A stretch of DNA of 64,000 nucleotides from Rostratula benghalensis (Eukaryota > Chordata > Aves > Charadriiformes > Rostratulidae): contig VXAI01000136.1 of the NCBI GenBank assembly GCA_013399305.1, positions 1,546,195-1,610,194 on the forward strand. The letters are read 5' to 3'. Under the pieces are notes generated by a model. That model made no database searches. It saw only the letters and a program-made list of their open reading frames with translations, and was not told the origin of the DNA. Numbering within the stretch: position 1 is the first letter of the stretch; each line of letters begins with the position of its first letter. A program made the translations under genes and the position numbers. Positions 51,441 to 62,693 of the stretch are shown here, in pieces.

Positions 51441-52724
51441 CATTCCCCAAAAATTAAAGCAGTGCCAACTTACGTATTTGAGGTAACCATCAGCTAAAAT
51501 AGCATCTGATTTCTAGCTGAAGAAATCAGGTGACCACTCAAATTATAATCTTGTATAAAATTAGAATAAAAATATATATTTATATTTTTGCATGTTTCAC
51601 AAGTCTCTTTTCTAGGTATATCTTACATAGCCACTTTCCAGTTGAAGTAATCTGTACAGTACAAGTCAATGAATTGCCTTGAATAATCAAGAACCATAAT
51701 TAAAAGCAAGAGCTAACCTTAATGAATGCATCCAAAGCGTCAAAAAATGTGGCATATAATTTAATTTCTTCATGAACCTGATGGATTCCATGTGTCTGCA
51801 TAGTAATTGTATTGAAATTATTTTAGGCAGAATGGCAGATAATGATTTATTGGTCTGTTACTCATTTATGTATCTCATTATTGTAAACGTACCCCCTGGA
51901 TCATAGAAATATAGCACTCTTTGAACATTTAAGAAATCCACTTGGCCTTTAAGTGTTTTCACTTGTTTACAAAGTTGGTACATCGCTTTCTTCTGTTCTG
52001 GTCAGGTTTTGTATTCCAATCTCTACTTGTTCAGCTACAGACATGGGTTTAAACAAACCAGGACCAACCCTGTTGGACAGTTGAGCCTTTAAAAGGCACT
52101 TTGAAAAGCTAGTTGTGAAAAAATGAACAATGTCCCATGTAATTTTTTTACTCTGAAAATTATTTAATGTTAAGAAATAAATCTTAGTTGTATCGAAAAT
52201 TTCATAAGGGAGGAAACAAAACATGGGAAGAGCGAAAGAAATATTAGAAGCTATAGCAGGGCTTAAAGCACACAGCAAAAAAATTACGTAAAAAAAAAAC
52301 CCACCCCAAAACAAAACAAGGAGACAAAAGTACAGGGATCCCTATGTAGCTGCTGGTAGCTGGACGGACTTTGGCAAATTTTGTGACCTGTCTGTGTGTT
52401 GTTTTCATCTTGCATTTTCCACAAACCAGTCAGGAACTTTTGCTACTTGCAGCTGATGTGTTTATCTTCCTTCCTTTGTTCATCTGAAGAGGTAGCAATG
52501 GGTTCCTAAGGAGATGTTGATTGAAGGTCTGTGAACTGGGGAATAACCAAGCAACTAACCAAGAAAATAAGATCCCCTACCAGAATTCTGTGCAACACAT
52601 GCCATTTGATGAATCTTTCTTACATACCCAAAACCTATTTCTGTATTTATATACACAGCTCTATCCCACAGAACACAGCCTTATTTATACAATGAGAGAA
52701 AAAGATAGATCACCAATGTCATCC

Positions 52725-52748
52725 TTTTTTCTTTTTTTTTTTTTTTTT
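52725..52748. repeat. T-rich homopolymeric run
   Basis: T6, C, then T17 precedes ACAG. It is simple sequence. Confidence 0.88.
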
Positions 52749-52890
52749 ACAGACCTATTTTCATTTAACAAAGTTGTAAATTTTCATGTGTAAGGCAAGT
52801 TTCTCAGTTCCACAATTCATCTCTCTATAAACTTTGTAAAAGGTCCTATTTTGAAGATCTTTTTTGTCTAATGCAGGCTTACTGTAAAAT

Positions 52891-52910
52891 AAAAAAAAAA
52901 AAAAAAAAAA
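52891..52910. repeat. A20 homopolymer
   Basis: Twenty A follow TGTAAAAT. AATAAA-like letters precede it only because of the A run itself; no cDNA-like body is recognised, so a processed pseudogene is not supported. Confidence 0.9.
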
Positions 52911-53786
52911 GGAGCAGGAGAGGCTGGGAGAACTACGTAGCTAAAGATGGGCTTCTCATTGATCTTCCAGAAAGGTCACAAGGAACTATTTTCATGAAAT
53001 TCAGATTCTTGAATGACGAATTTTTATAGGGTGCCATATTGCATCTCATTGCCAATCGTCATCTCAAATGGATTAATTTGGTGATTTTTTTATTTTTTTT
53101 CCATTAAGCATTCTTATTAGGCAAAAACTTTCTCAAAGAACTGCTGTGTTCTAACCTCTTTTGTCACACTTATTTCCAAGGACAAAGGAGCACTTAGGCA
53201 TCTGCTGGCTGTGAAAAAAAAAGTTAATGAAGAGGCACCAGCTCATTTTCTTTCACAGAGAGCACTTCCTGCATCCAATTTATTTTATTTTGCTGTCCAT
53301 ACTGATAATTAATCATTTCTTAAAAAATCTTTTTTTATTAACAGGTTCACTTGAGTAACAAATATTACTTTGTAGTGTTATATCACAGAAATAGATGTGA
53401 TATCATGTGAAAACCTAAACATGCCAAACAACAGACAAGTCCGTATTGCACACAAGCTTATTAAAGCTAGACACAACATAGAATAGGTAATTGAAAAGTT
53501 ACATCCATGCCAATTGTTAATTACTCAAAATAACTTCAGCACTGATATCAGTAAGAGTACACAGGGTCACATCAGCTATGGACATCACATTTCCTTGCGG
53601 GCTTCACCAGACCTCTTATTGTCACCATTACTTATAGAAAGCAATGCAATGTTATTGCCTCTTCTTTCATGTCAGATGTCTGTTCTGGCTTTGAAAATCT
53701 TCCTCAATAAGCCTGATGTGCAATGATTACTAGTCAGTCAGCCAGAGAAGCCAATGTGGCATTGCAGTGTCACCATATATTCTATT

Positions 53787-54280
53787 CACAGAATCACAGA
53801 CTCTCAGGGATTGGAAGGGACCTGGAAAGCTCATCCAGTCCCATCCCCTGCCAGAGCAGGAACACCCAGAGCAGGTCCCACAGGAACGTGTCCAGGAGGG
53901 GTTTGAATGTCTCCAGAGAAGGAGACTCCACCACCTCTCTGGGCAGCCCCTGCCAGTGCTCCCTCACCCTCACCCTGAAGAAGTTTTTCCTCATATTTCA
54001 GTGGAACCTCCTCTGTTCCAGCTTGCACCCATTGCCCCTTGTCCTGTCATTGCCTGTCCCTGAGAAGAGCCTGGCTCCATCCTCCTGACACTCACCCTTT
54101 CCAGATTTATGAACATTCATGAGGTCACCACTCAGTCTCCTCTTCTCCAAGCTCCAGAGCCCCAGCTCCCTCAGCCTTTCCTCCTCTGGGAGATGCTCCC
54201 CTCCCTTCAGCATCTTTGTAGCCCTGCCCTGGACTCTCTCTCCCTGTCCCTCTGGCACTGAGGGGCCCAGAACTGGACTG
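53787..54280 (-). mobile_element. CR1 LINE, young subfamily, copy 1 (5'-truncated)
   Basis: The plus strand starts CACAGAATCACAGACTCTCA, continues through CCACCTCTCTGGGCAGCCCC and ends in GGGGCCCAGAACTGGAC. It is the reverse complement of a CR1 3' end plus the last part of ORF2. The minus-strand ORF2 tail ([20 protein letters not shown]) is readable. It is nearly identical along its length to the copy at 56,985-57,540 (about 95% by eye), apart from scattered substitutions and a 9-bp deletion near 54,240. This is among the most recent insertions in the window. Confidence 0.94.
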
Positions 54281-56984
54281 TTATTTCTTGTGTAGACACC
54301 AATCCAGCCACCACAACACTGAAATAAGTGCAGGGCACCTTCGTTTCCCATGAATGTCAGTATGATGCAGACACCTTGCTGCCAAAGGGAAAAATTGTGT
54401 TTCAGGACTTCGAACCCAAGACCAAAAAGGATGAAAAGCTCTGATGCTAGAACTTCTGCACTAAGTGTGAATGCACTGATTCTCAGAGAGCAGCAAATAA
54501 TCACCTTAACTATGAGCAGCAGGTGAGTTTAGGTTCACAGGCTGAGAGAGTGTTTTGGGAACTAATGCAGTTTGCTGATTTCTATAACACTTTGTTCAAT
54601 CCCCATTTAATGTACAAGCTTATTATCTAAATATTTCTCTGGAATAATAAAAAAAATTGATAACAAGCATAAAGCCTCTGCTCTGTTCGGCACTTTGACT
54701 AGACACACTAGTTCATACACTCAGCAGCATCTGCTGAAGTAGTTGTTATTTTCTACATTTTATAGAGGGAAATCAAAACCAAAATGCTGGTTCATAGTCT
54801 TCATCCTGAAATTTGTGTTGCTCTGGCAACACAAAGAGAGTCCATTGGGTTTAACCACCTGATTCAGTCAGGCTTGGTGCTGATGGGTAGGGTGCTGAAT
54901 CAGTTTCAAAGCCATAAATTTGACTTAACTGTTTTGGGCTCAAGATTTCATGATTATGCCTCAAAACACACCTACTTTACTGCTTTTGCCTCTTGCTGGC
55001 TTTAACCTAAACTTGACAGTGGTGAGATTTTGTAAAGTAGCACTCAGCCCCGTTACAGAACTTGATAGTTTCCAGTCCAGCTTTTTCTTCTACTGACAGT
55101 AATGAAAATCTTAACATGCATGTCTGATGCTGCAGCAGGGCACTGAGCAATGCTAGAGTGAAGGACAGACTGTCTGTTCAGAAAGAGCAAGTTCTTATAA
55201 GTGAAATTTTCTGCTGTCTTCCTCCCATTAAAACAAACTACTAACATTTTTCCTACTAACAGGTCTGAGGTTGTTTGTGAAAGCTTACTGTCAGCTTCCA
55301 AGAAACATCTCCATTAATGAATTTCTATGAGATGTTAAAGCTTTTGTTCTACACCATATTATTGGCATGCTTGTAGACACATTTTTAGCCCCCAAACCAG
55401 GGGGTGAACATATATTTTTAAAGCTTGACAGTAGTGAACATTTCATAAAACAAATAACTTCACTTGACTGGTTCAGTTAATAATCACTTTGCTGTTCACC
55501 ATCTTCCTAGTGCTACCAATTTAAATTCTGAAAGGATTGGTGTATGACAGCAGTGCCTACCAAGTCCCATATGCTCGAGTGTATGACAGAGCTGCTGCTC
55601 CACAGAACCAAATGCCATTAAAAACTTCTCTTCCAAGCCACTGACAAATGGGAAGCCTTGCCAACCAGAACGTGTTCACTTCTGCTCCCCCTTGCCCCAG
55701 CCCTGCACGTCCACTCCTCTACTTAGGATATGCATCCCTTAGGAATGACACATCTGTGCCTGGGCAACGATTTGGTCAATGGACTCCAGGGCAAAAAAAA
55801 GTATCCTAGGCTCTGTGAAAGTACAGTTAGTATTATTAATGGCAGAGGCAAGAACAGAAGTATTTCTCCAGGGTCTTTCAGGTCCCTATCAGGTGGAAAT
55901 CACCTCTTCCATTTTCTAAGTGCAAGACATATAGGCACAGTTACGAAGTAGCCAGGGTTCAAGGCATGCCTGTCACAGGCCATTCCAACAGGGTATGTAG
56001 GCCCTCTCTTTGTGGGATATGGACATTACCAAAGGAGCAGGGCTTTTACAGTCACTCCCCTTCTGAAGCCACTATGACCACCTTTGCATGCTATCACGAG
56101 CCAGTGCTTACTGTCTGAATTGCTTGATTTCCCCACCTCCAGCCCATCTTGCAGACTGAATAGAAAGCTTAGCCTGCCACAAAATTTTTTTTCAGTATTT
56201 TAACTGTTTCAAATACATTGACATAAATTTGGAGCAAAGTGGAGTGAGAACCTGTTCCTCTGCAGACTGTCCAGGTTGGGTTATTGTGCTATCATTCCTG
56301 ATTGAAAGAACCATAGAAGCGATTGAAAGTCTCATTCTGAAGGGCACTTTATTGTGGAAAAGAAACAGTGAAATGATTGCAATTAGTAAATCAAATCAGC
56401 ATGCCAGGGTGAGTAGTCATATGAAGGAACACACAGACAGCAAGCCATTTATTCATATACACATGTCAGTTTTGCAAGAATTGTAGAGGAAATGGAGCCT
56501 CCTAATAAAATCAGGTTGGGTACTTATTAATTTCTTTAATAATCTTACTGGATGGGGAATCATTTTCTGTAAGTGCTATTACTGTTAATGAGAGAAAGAG
56601 GGCAGTTAATTTCATGCATATTTTATTGGGAATTCACTCCATCCATGAAATAATTTCACATAACAGTAGGTGGAATACAAACAGGCTAAATGTTGTATGT
56701 GCATGGTGAAGAAGACCAATTAAAACCAGAAGGGAATTTTTTGCAAAAATAATACTTTGACAGGATAATAGAAGTCTTCCTGTTCCTATTGAACTGTAAA
56801 GACATGCAATCTAGACTGTATCAGCTAATCAGAAAGCCTGGTCCTCATGGTAAATATACACAGCAGGTTGGGCTCTGCAGCTTTTTCTATTAATTTTGTA
56901 GTGACATCAAAAACAAGGAAACAGTTCTGCCCTCAGTGGCTGTGTGCAGATAACCCTGCCTGCTGTCGTGGATCCTGTCTGCTT
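54281..56984. other. Unique non-coding DNA between two CR1 copies
   Basis: No gene or RNA is recognised. Open frames are at most about 85 codons outside the CR1 edge. No tandem repeat of note was seen. Confidence 0.6.
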
Positions 56985-57540
56985 CACAGAATCACAGAAT
57001 CACAGACTCTCAGGGGTTGGAAGGGACCTTGAAAGCTCATCCAGTCCAATCCCCCTGCCAGAGCAGGAACACCCAGAGCAGGTCCCACAGGAAGGTGTCC
57101 AGGAGGGGTTTGAATGTCTCCAGAGAAGGAGACTCCACCACCTCTCTGGGCAGCCCCTGCCAGTGCTCCCTCACCCTCACCCTGAAGAAGTTTTTCCTCA
57201 TATTTCAGTGGAACCTCCTGTGTTCCAGCTTGCACCCATTGCTCCTTGTCCTGTCATTGCCTGTCCCTGAGAGGAGCCTGGCTCCATCCTCCTGACACTC
57301 ACCCTTTCCAGATTTATAAACATTCAGGAGGTCACCCCTCAGTCTCCTCTTCTCCAAGCTCAAGAGCCCCAGCTCCCTCAGCTTTTCCTCCTCTGGGAGA
57401 TGCTCCACTCCCTTCAGCATCTTTGTGGCCCTGCCCTGGACTCTCTCCAGCAGTTCCCTGTCCCTCTGGAGCTGAGGGGCCCAGAACTGGACACACTATT
57501 CCAGATGGGGTCTCCCCAGGGCAGAGCAGAGGGGGAGGAG
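56985..57540 (-). mobile_element. CR1 LINE, young subfamily, copy 2 (5'-truncated)
   Basis: The plus strand begins with three terminal repeat units (CACAGAAT, CACAGAAT, CACAGACT) and runs through the same 3' sequence as copy 1. It extends about 50 bp further into ORF2, ending at GAGCAGAGGGGGAGGAG. The minus-strand ORF2 C-terminus ([21 protein letters not shown]) is intact over a short distance. It lies in the same orientation as copy 1, about 3.2 kb away. Confidence 0.95.
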
Positions 57541-60500
57541 AAAAGGAGCTTAAGGAGTATCTGACTGTTCTCTGTAATGAGTAGCCAGGGGAAAGATAAA
57601 TGACCCACTTACCAGTTGTGCTCCAAAGAACTTCTTGCAGGTCCCAGGTGTGCATTGGCTGGGTAGGATCCGTGCAAAACCCACAGCATGCAATGTCCTG
57701 GAGCGCGGTCTTGGGTCGTCAGCCATGGAAAGTACATTCTGGATTGATAGTGGAGATCAGTTATGGGAAGAAAGCTCATCCAACCTCGGGGCCTGCAGTA
57801 TTAAAGAGGGCAGTGAATTATATCTCTCAGTTCAGAAGTCCTGAAGGTAGATGATAGTGTGCTTTGTCACCTGGCTGTTAATCTGTTTCACCTTTTTCAT
57901 CTTGCCTCTGCCAGGATGTGCATGTAAAAACATTTATAAATATTTAGAGATGCCTGATAACCCTGCTCTAGCACCATGCTACTTTTTAAATATCAATTTC
58001 CTTGCCTCTAAAAAATATTGCCTGAAGCTACTAGACTCAAAATGCTGCAGAGCAGTTCAAGCAAGCTGTTGATGCTGTAAACAAATTGTATGTTCACAGC
58101 TCTCACAAAGCAGAGGCTTAGTTTCTTTGGGGCTTGTTTTTTGCTCTGAAAAAAAGATCAGATAGACACAACAAGTATGTCCAAGGTGCTATACCCTCTC
58201 TATGCCACTGTTACACATTCCCTGTTCCACTGTAGCCATTTCTTCTGTAAAATAACATTTTCTTCTTTCCATAAGACCATGGTGGATTGATTGTTCCATA
58301 GTTCACATGAACTGGAAATATAAACTCGATCCAGCACTTTGAATATCTTATCCCCAGAACATATTTGAGTACTTAATGAGTCTTTCTAATGCACTTTTTT
58401 CTGGGACTTGTTAAAACATAGCAGCCTCATGGAAGCAGAGACTTTAAAGGAAGACTTTCAAAAGTAAGAGAAAACTCTTAGACTGGTGCACAGGGAGAAA
58501 AGACTGACAGAGCAGCCAACGTGCACACAATCATTGAGATGCATTTTGTTAAGAAATTTTACTGAAAGAGTGCTAGGCTCCTGAAGAAAAGAGAAGAGAA
58601 GTATTTGTCCAAGAAACAGAGAGGAAAGTGGGTGGGAAAAAAAAATAAAAAATAAAATAAAGAAAAAGATAAAGTGAGCAACAGCATCTGTTGACAAGCT
58701 GGAGAAAAGACACTGGAGTTAATTGTACTTTCAAGGATGGCCAGCCTGAATAATGGTGGAGAATTTAAGAGAAGTTATAAAAGGAGGAGAATGAATACAT
58801 ACAAGTTTTAGGGGTTTTGGTTTGGTTTGGTTTGGGTTTTTTTTTTTAGCACATACAAGGGTTGTGGAAAGAGCTGAGCAGGGAAAGGGCAGGCATGAAA
58901 ACATGGGTGATGGACAAGTTACAAAGGAGTAAATGTCTTCCAAAAAGTCCAAACAGCAGTCTCCAGTTATTTTATATCATAGTATCCAATATTTGGAGTT
59001 TGAGGGTGGAACAACCATTTCTCCTCCTGACAGCTTCACTAGTAATCTGGAAATGCCACCTGGATAGGTAAGAATATATCTCTGCATGGAAAAAAGGCCA
59101 AAAATAACGTCCTGGAGACAAGAGAGGCTGCTGGGAGCAGAAGTGATAATGGTCCCAAGATGTGCTTTAGGCTGTAGCAGATACAGGACTAATCTGAAGA
59201 ACACCAGTGAATGTAAATCAGAAGATGGCAATTGAATATCAAATTATATTCCTCATAAAATAAATATTTAGTAAAAAGTTTAGGACTGGAGAGTGGGATG
59301 TGGACCTTAATTCTGCTCTTCTCTTTACCGAGCTGTGTGATCACAAAATAGCAGAGCCAAACCAGGTGTCCTTCTCTCCATTCACAAAACCAGGCAGAGC
59401 ATATGGCAACCTGCTTCATTTAACTCTGCACAATTAAACTAAAGTCATCAAAGACACTCAGACTTGCACCATTGGACCAAATTAGCAGAGGAGTTCCAGA
59501 CCCTTGGAAGTGTAGAATTCCTTTTTTTTTAAAAAAAGAGTAAAATAACGACAGTGTTCTTGGTTCTGGGACTTTGTGTTATGCTCATTATGGTTATCCT
59601 GAAATAAGCAATATAGGTTTCACAGCTTCCACTATTACTTAAAACCAATGAGCTCTGCCTTCAGGTGTTTGCTGACAAAAAAAATCTTCCCATTTAATTC
59701 TGAGATGTGAATGAAAGTGCATTTTAAAATGCCAGCTGGATTTATTTCAGATCAAATTATTACTTCAACCTGTAAATCTTATGTGGGATTGAAATTTAGA
59801 TTACTTTGTCCACAGCTTCCCATACCTTAATTATAATTCTGTGATTAGAAAAGAGGATGGAAGGGTACAGTAAAAGGCAATGTGTAGAGACAAAAGAAAA
59901 TCAGAATAACATCTATTTCATTGATGAGAAACTCCTCATTATAGCCGCCTAATTTGGAAAGCAACTATTTGAAAAGAGTCTTTATTTTTCCACAGCAGAT
60001 TGCATTTTGCAGGACCTCAAAGGGATTAAGGCATCACCTCAGTATTCTGCTTACAAAAAAGAAAGCATATAAATGATCAATGTATTGAAGAGAACAACAG
60101 AAAACATGTTTCTGCTCTCCAATTAGTTAAATACTGCAGAAGCTAATTAAGAAGAAAATAACTGAGGACATAGATGTGCTGCCTGTGTCTTTATGAGCCT
60201 TTGGTGTTGATGACGAGGTGAAGAAAAGAAAGACCGCAAGACAGTTATAGAATCCAGAATCAATGTTTTTGCCTGACTTACAGAAAAATAACACTAATGA
60301 CAACTAAATTTATCAGTAAATTTAGAGTATTTAATTATGAAGTTGTTAAAGGGCTTGGATCTCCATAGCATTTTTCTTAAGTTATTATTTCAGGACTGTA
60401 TTTTTCAAGCAAATGTGTGTGTTTCTGTCCAGACAAGTACGGAGGGGATTTATCCAACTTTTCTTTTTCCAGCAGACAGAAAGCTCACAGAAGTAGAAAA

Positions 60501-61660
60501 AAACACCACTCAAATAACTTTATAGAAATCAAGGTTGGTTGAAACTATCAGAAGAAGTAAAATCTTCTCTCAAACATTGTCCTTCCGTCCTACAGGCTTC
60601 TGCCTTTGCTGCAATATTCTGGAACATGACTATAGGCAACCCCAGGCACGGAAAAGGCTGTTGGTGTGTATAGCTAAAAAGAATCTGTGAAAATAGCAGT
60701 CTGTGAAAGAGGATGCAGGGACCCGCTTTGTCCACATAAGCACTCTTTCGTAACTATTAATTTTCATGTTTCTCATATTCCTTACGGGAATTTTGGGTGA
60801 AGTATACATAGATGTAAACAAAAAGTATTCCTACCCTCTGTTTGACCGTATCGGGCTGGAAATACGGAATTTTCAAGGGCAAAGCCTTAGCAAGAACACT
60901 GTGCCCACAAACATCATGCAGCAGAAGTTCAGGCCAGGCAGGACTGCTGGAGTATGAGGGTTCAGGTAGCTCAAAGATTACCCGTGATGGTGAGGTGCCA
61001 CTGCCAAATGACAGGGGGTTTACTGGCTGTCTCTCAACAGCGTACACATACAAAAGTCACTCTCCACATACTCTGTATGCAGCCAAAGGCATAGAAGAAC
61101 ACAATTTAGACTGATATGAGCACTCTGTTATAGTTAATGGGAATTAGGTATAAAAATAAATGTTGTTGCTCTCTTGGGGCAGATATATGGAGCACCTGCT
61201 CTGCTCAGACATGGTTTCAGCAAGCTGGAGATGTGCTCCTATGTTTGGAGTATTTTGAAATGTGACCATGATATTCACTTGTGCTTTACAAATAGTTTAT
61301 TTATCCAAGACAGAAGTGAATAAAAGCCTCAAGTAAATACACACATTGTTTTAAAATAATCCCCAAATTATAAAAGATATGCTTATCCACATTCATTTTA
61401 TATTTTAACAAACATATTCTCTTTGGTCTGTTCAGGTCCATTCAATCACTTTGGCTTCAACAAAATTTTACAGGTAACAATGAAAGCAAAATGTAGATAA
61501 TCTGTAGATCAAAATGGTAAAAAACACCATGAGATTACATCTATGAAATGAAGCGACAGAGTATGTGAATGGCCATCTGAGTGTCTGAGACTCTGTCCTT
61601 TGGCAGGCTCTATTCGTATTCCATTCCAAACACTTTGACACCAAAATGCATTGATGGATT
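57541..61660. other. Unique non-coding DNA
   Basis: No gene is recognised. Simple sequence includes an A-rich run (58,637-58,669) and a T/G tract (58,806-58,848). The largest frames (minus 60,757-61,053; plus 60,842-61,114) overlap each other and carry no domain. Confidence 0.6.
58806..58848. repeat. T/G-only low-complexity tract, GGTTT-like
   Basis: TTTTAGGGG is followed by four GGTTT-type units and a T11 run. Apart from one A it uses only T and G, the reverse-complement form of the AAACC tracts. Confidence 0.9.
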
Positions 61661-61907
61661 TGCAAGCTGGAACAGAGGAGGTTCCACTGAAATATGAGGA
61701 AAAACTTCTTCAGGGTGAGGGTGAGGGAGCACTGGCAGGGGCTGCCCAGAGAGGTGGTGGAGTCTCCTTCTCTGGAGACATTCAAACCCCTCCTGGACAC
61801 CTTCCTGTGGGACCTGCTCTGGGTGTTCCTGCTCTGGCAGGGGGATTGGACTGGATGAGCTTTCAAGGTCCCTTCCAATCCCTGAGATTCTGTGATTCTG
61901 TGATTCT
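61661..61907 (+). mobile_element. CR1 LINE, young subfamily, copy 3, 3' end only
   Basis: The copy reads on the plus strand from GCAAGCTGGAACAGAGGAGG through AAATATGAGGAAAAACTTCT and GGACTGGATGAGCTTTCAAG. It ends in ATTCTGTG, ATTCTGTG and ATTCT, the diagnostic CR1 terminal repeat. It matches the 3' 250 bp of copies 1 and 2 very closely but in the opposite orientation. The plus-strand frame across it includes the last ORF2 residues, but no start of its own. Confidence 0.95.
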
Positions 61908-62205
61908 CCTGACAGGTCTGGGTTCTGGTGCTGCAGCAGCACTACCAGAACACAGCCCTCTCCTGCAGTTGTACCAGGAAGTCCTTTGTAAGGGATGTGA
62001 AGAGAAAGATCTGTGTGCTCTCTTCTCACTTATCTCAAATCAGCTTTTTTGTATTTATGGATGGAAATGAAGGGCTGAATTCTGAAGTCCTGTTTGATAT
62101 CTTTCCCTGGGAAATGTAGTATCAGACTGGGAACAAATAAAGATTTAAGATTGCAGGAGTTGATGCAGAACTGGATATTATACATCCTCAACTGGCAGAC
62201 AATAA

Positions 62206-62218
62206 GGGGGGGGGGGGG
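62206..62218. repeat. G13 homopolymer
   Basis: Thirteen consecutive G between AATAA and AAGGAAAAG. It is prone to length error in sequencing. Confidence 0.9.
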
Positions 62219-62645
62219 AAGGAAAAGAGCATGATTTTGCCAACTCTTGATATTTTATTTCTATAATCAAAACATTTGGTGAGGGTGGCTAGTTTGGTTT
62301 TGGTTTTTGTTTTTTTCTGGTAATTTGGCAGAAATCTGCCATTAAAAATAAAATCTAGCCTTCCTGGGTGGATGATGGGAAAAGTTTGGAAATAAGATCC
62401 AAATAATTATCTCAAGAGTCAATAGCTTGGAAAAAGACGTAAAGAATAAAACTTTTCTGTACCTTTCAAGATTATTTTGATTATGAGAGTCTCATTCTGG
62501 GCTAGGAAATGCTTGGACTGGCAAAGGCTGTTTTCATTGAATTCTGCAGCTACAGTAAAAACCACCGGAAGAAATCAGGTTTAAGGTGACACACTACAGG
62601 TCACATGAAGTATAAATAGTAAAAGAAAATTTAAAATATCCATGC

Positions 62646-62693
62646 CTTTCAGAAGACATTGACAGAATACTTTCAGAAGACATTGACAGAATA
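62646..62693. repeat. Perfect 24-bp tandem duplication
   Basis: Two identical 24-base copies lie head to tail, each starting CTTTCAGAAGACATTG and ending ACAGAATA, with no mismatch. Perfect identity suggests a recent event or an assembly artefact. Confidence 0.95.

Larger units (their letters stand above)
51441..53786. other. Unique A+T-rich non-coding DNA
   Basis: No gene is seen. Simple sequence includes an A/C tract (52,290-52,319), a T-rich run (52,725-52,748) ending in TACAG, and an A20 run (52,891-52,910). The T-run with its AG looks like a splice acceptor, but what follows does not stay open in a convincing exon. Confidence 0.6.

Noticed and set aside
52725..52800. Splice acceptor after the T-run at 52.7 kb
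   Set aside because: The downstream sequence is A+T-rich with no open exon-like segment or clear donor.
52891..52910. Poly-A run as the tail of a processed pseudogene, also considered for the runs at 2.55, 8.36 and 21.13 kb
   Set aside because: No mRNA-like body or flanking target-site duplication was seen upstream of any of these runs.
53723..54088. Plus-strand frames over the young CR1 copies, repeated at 56,944-57,295 and, on the minus strand, at 61,468-62,029
   Set aside because: The near-identical peptides come from antisense reading of the same CR1 3' end, so they are not a gene family.
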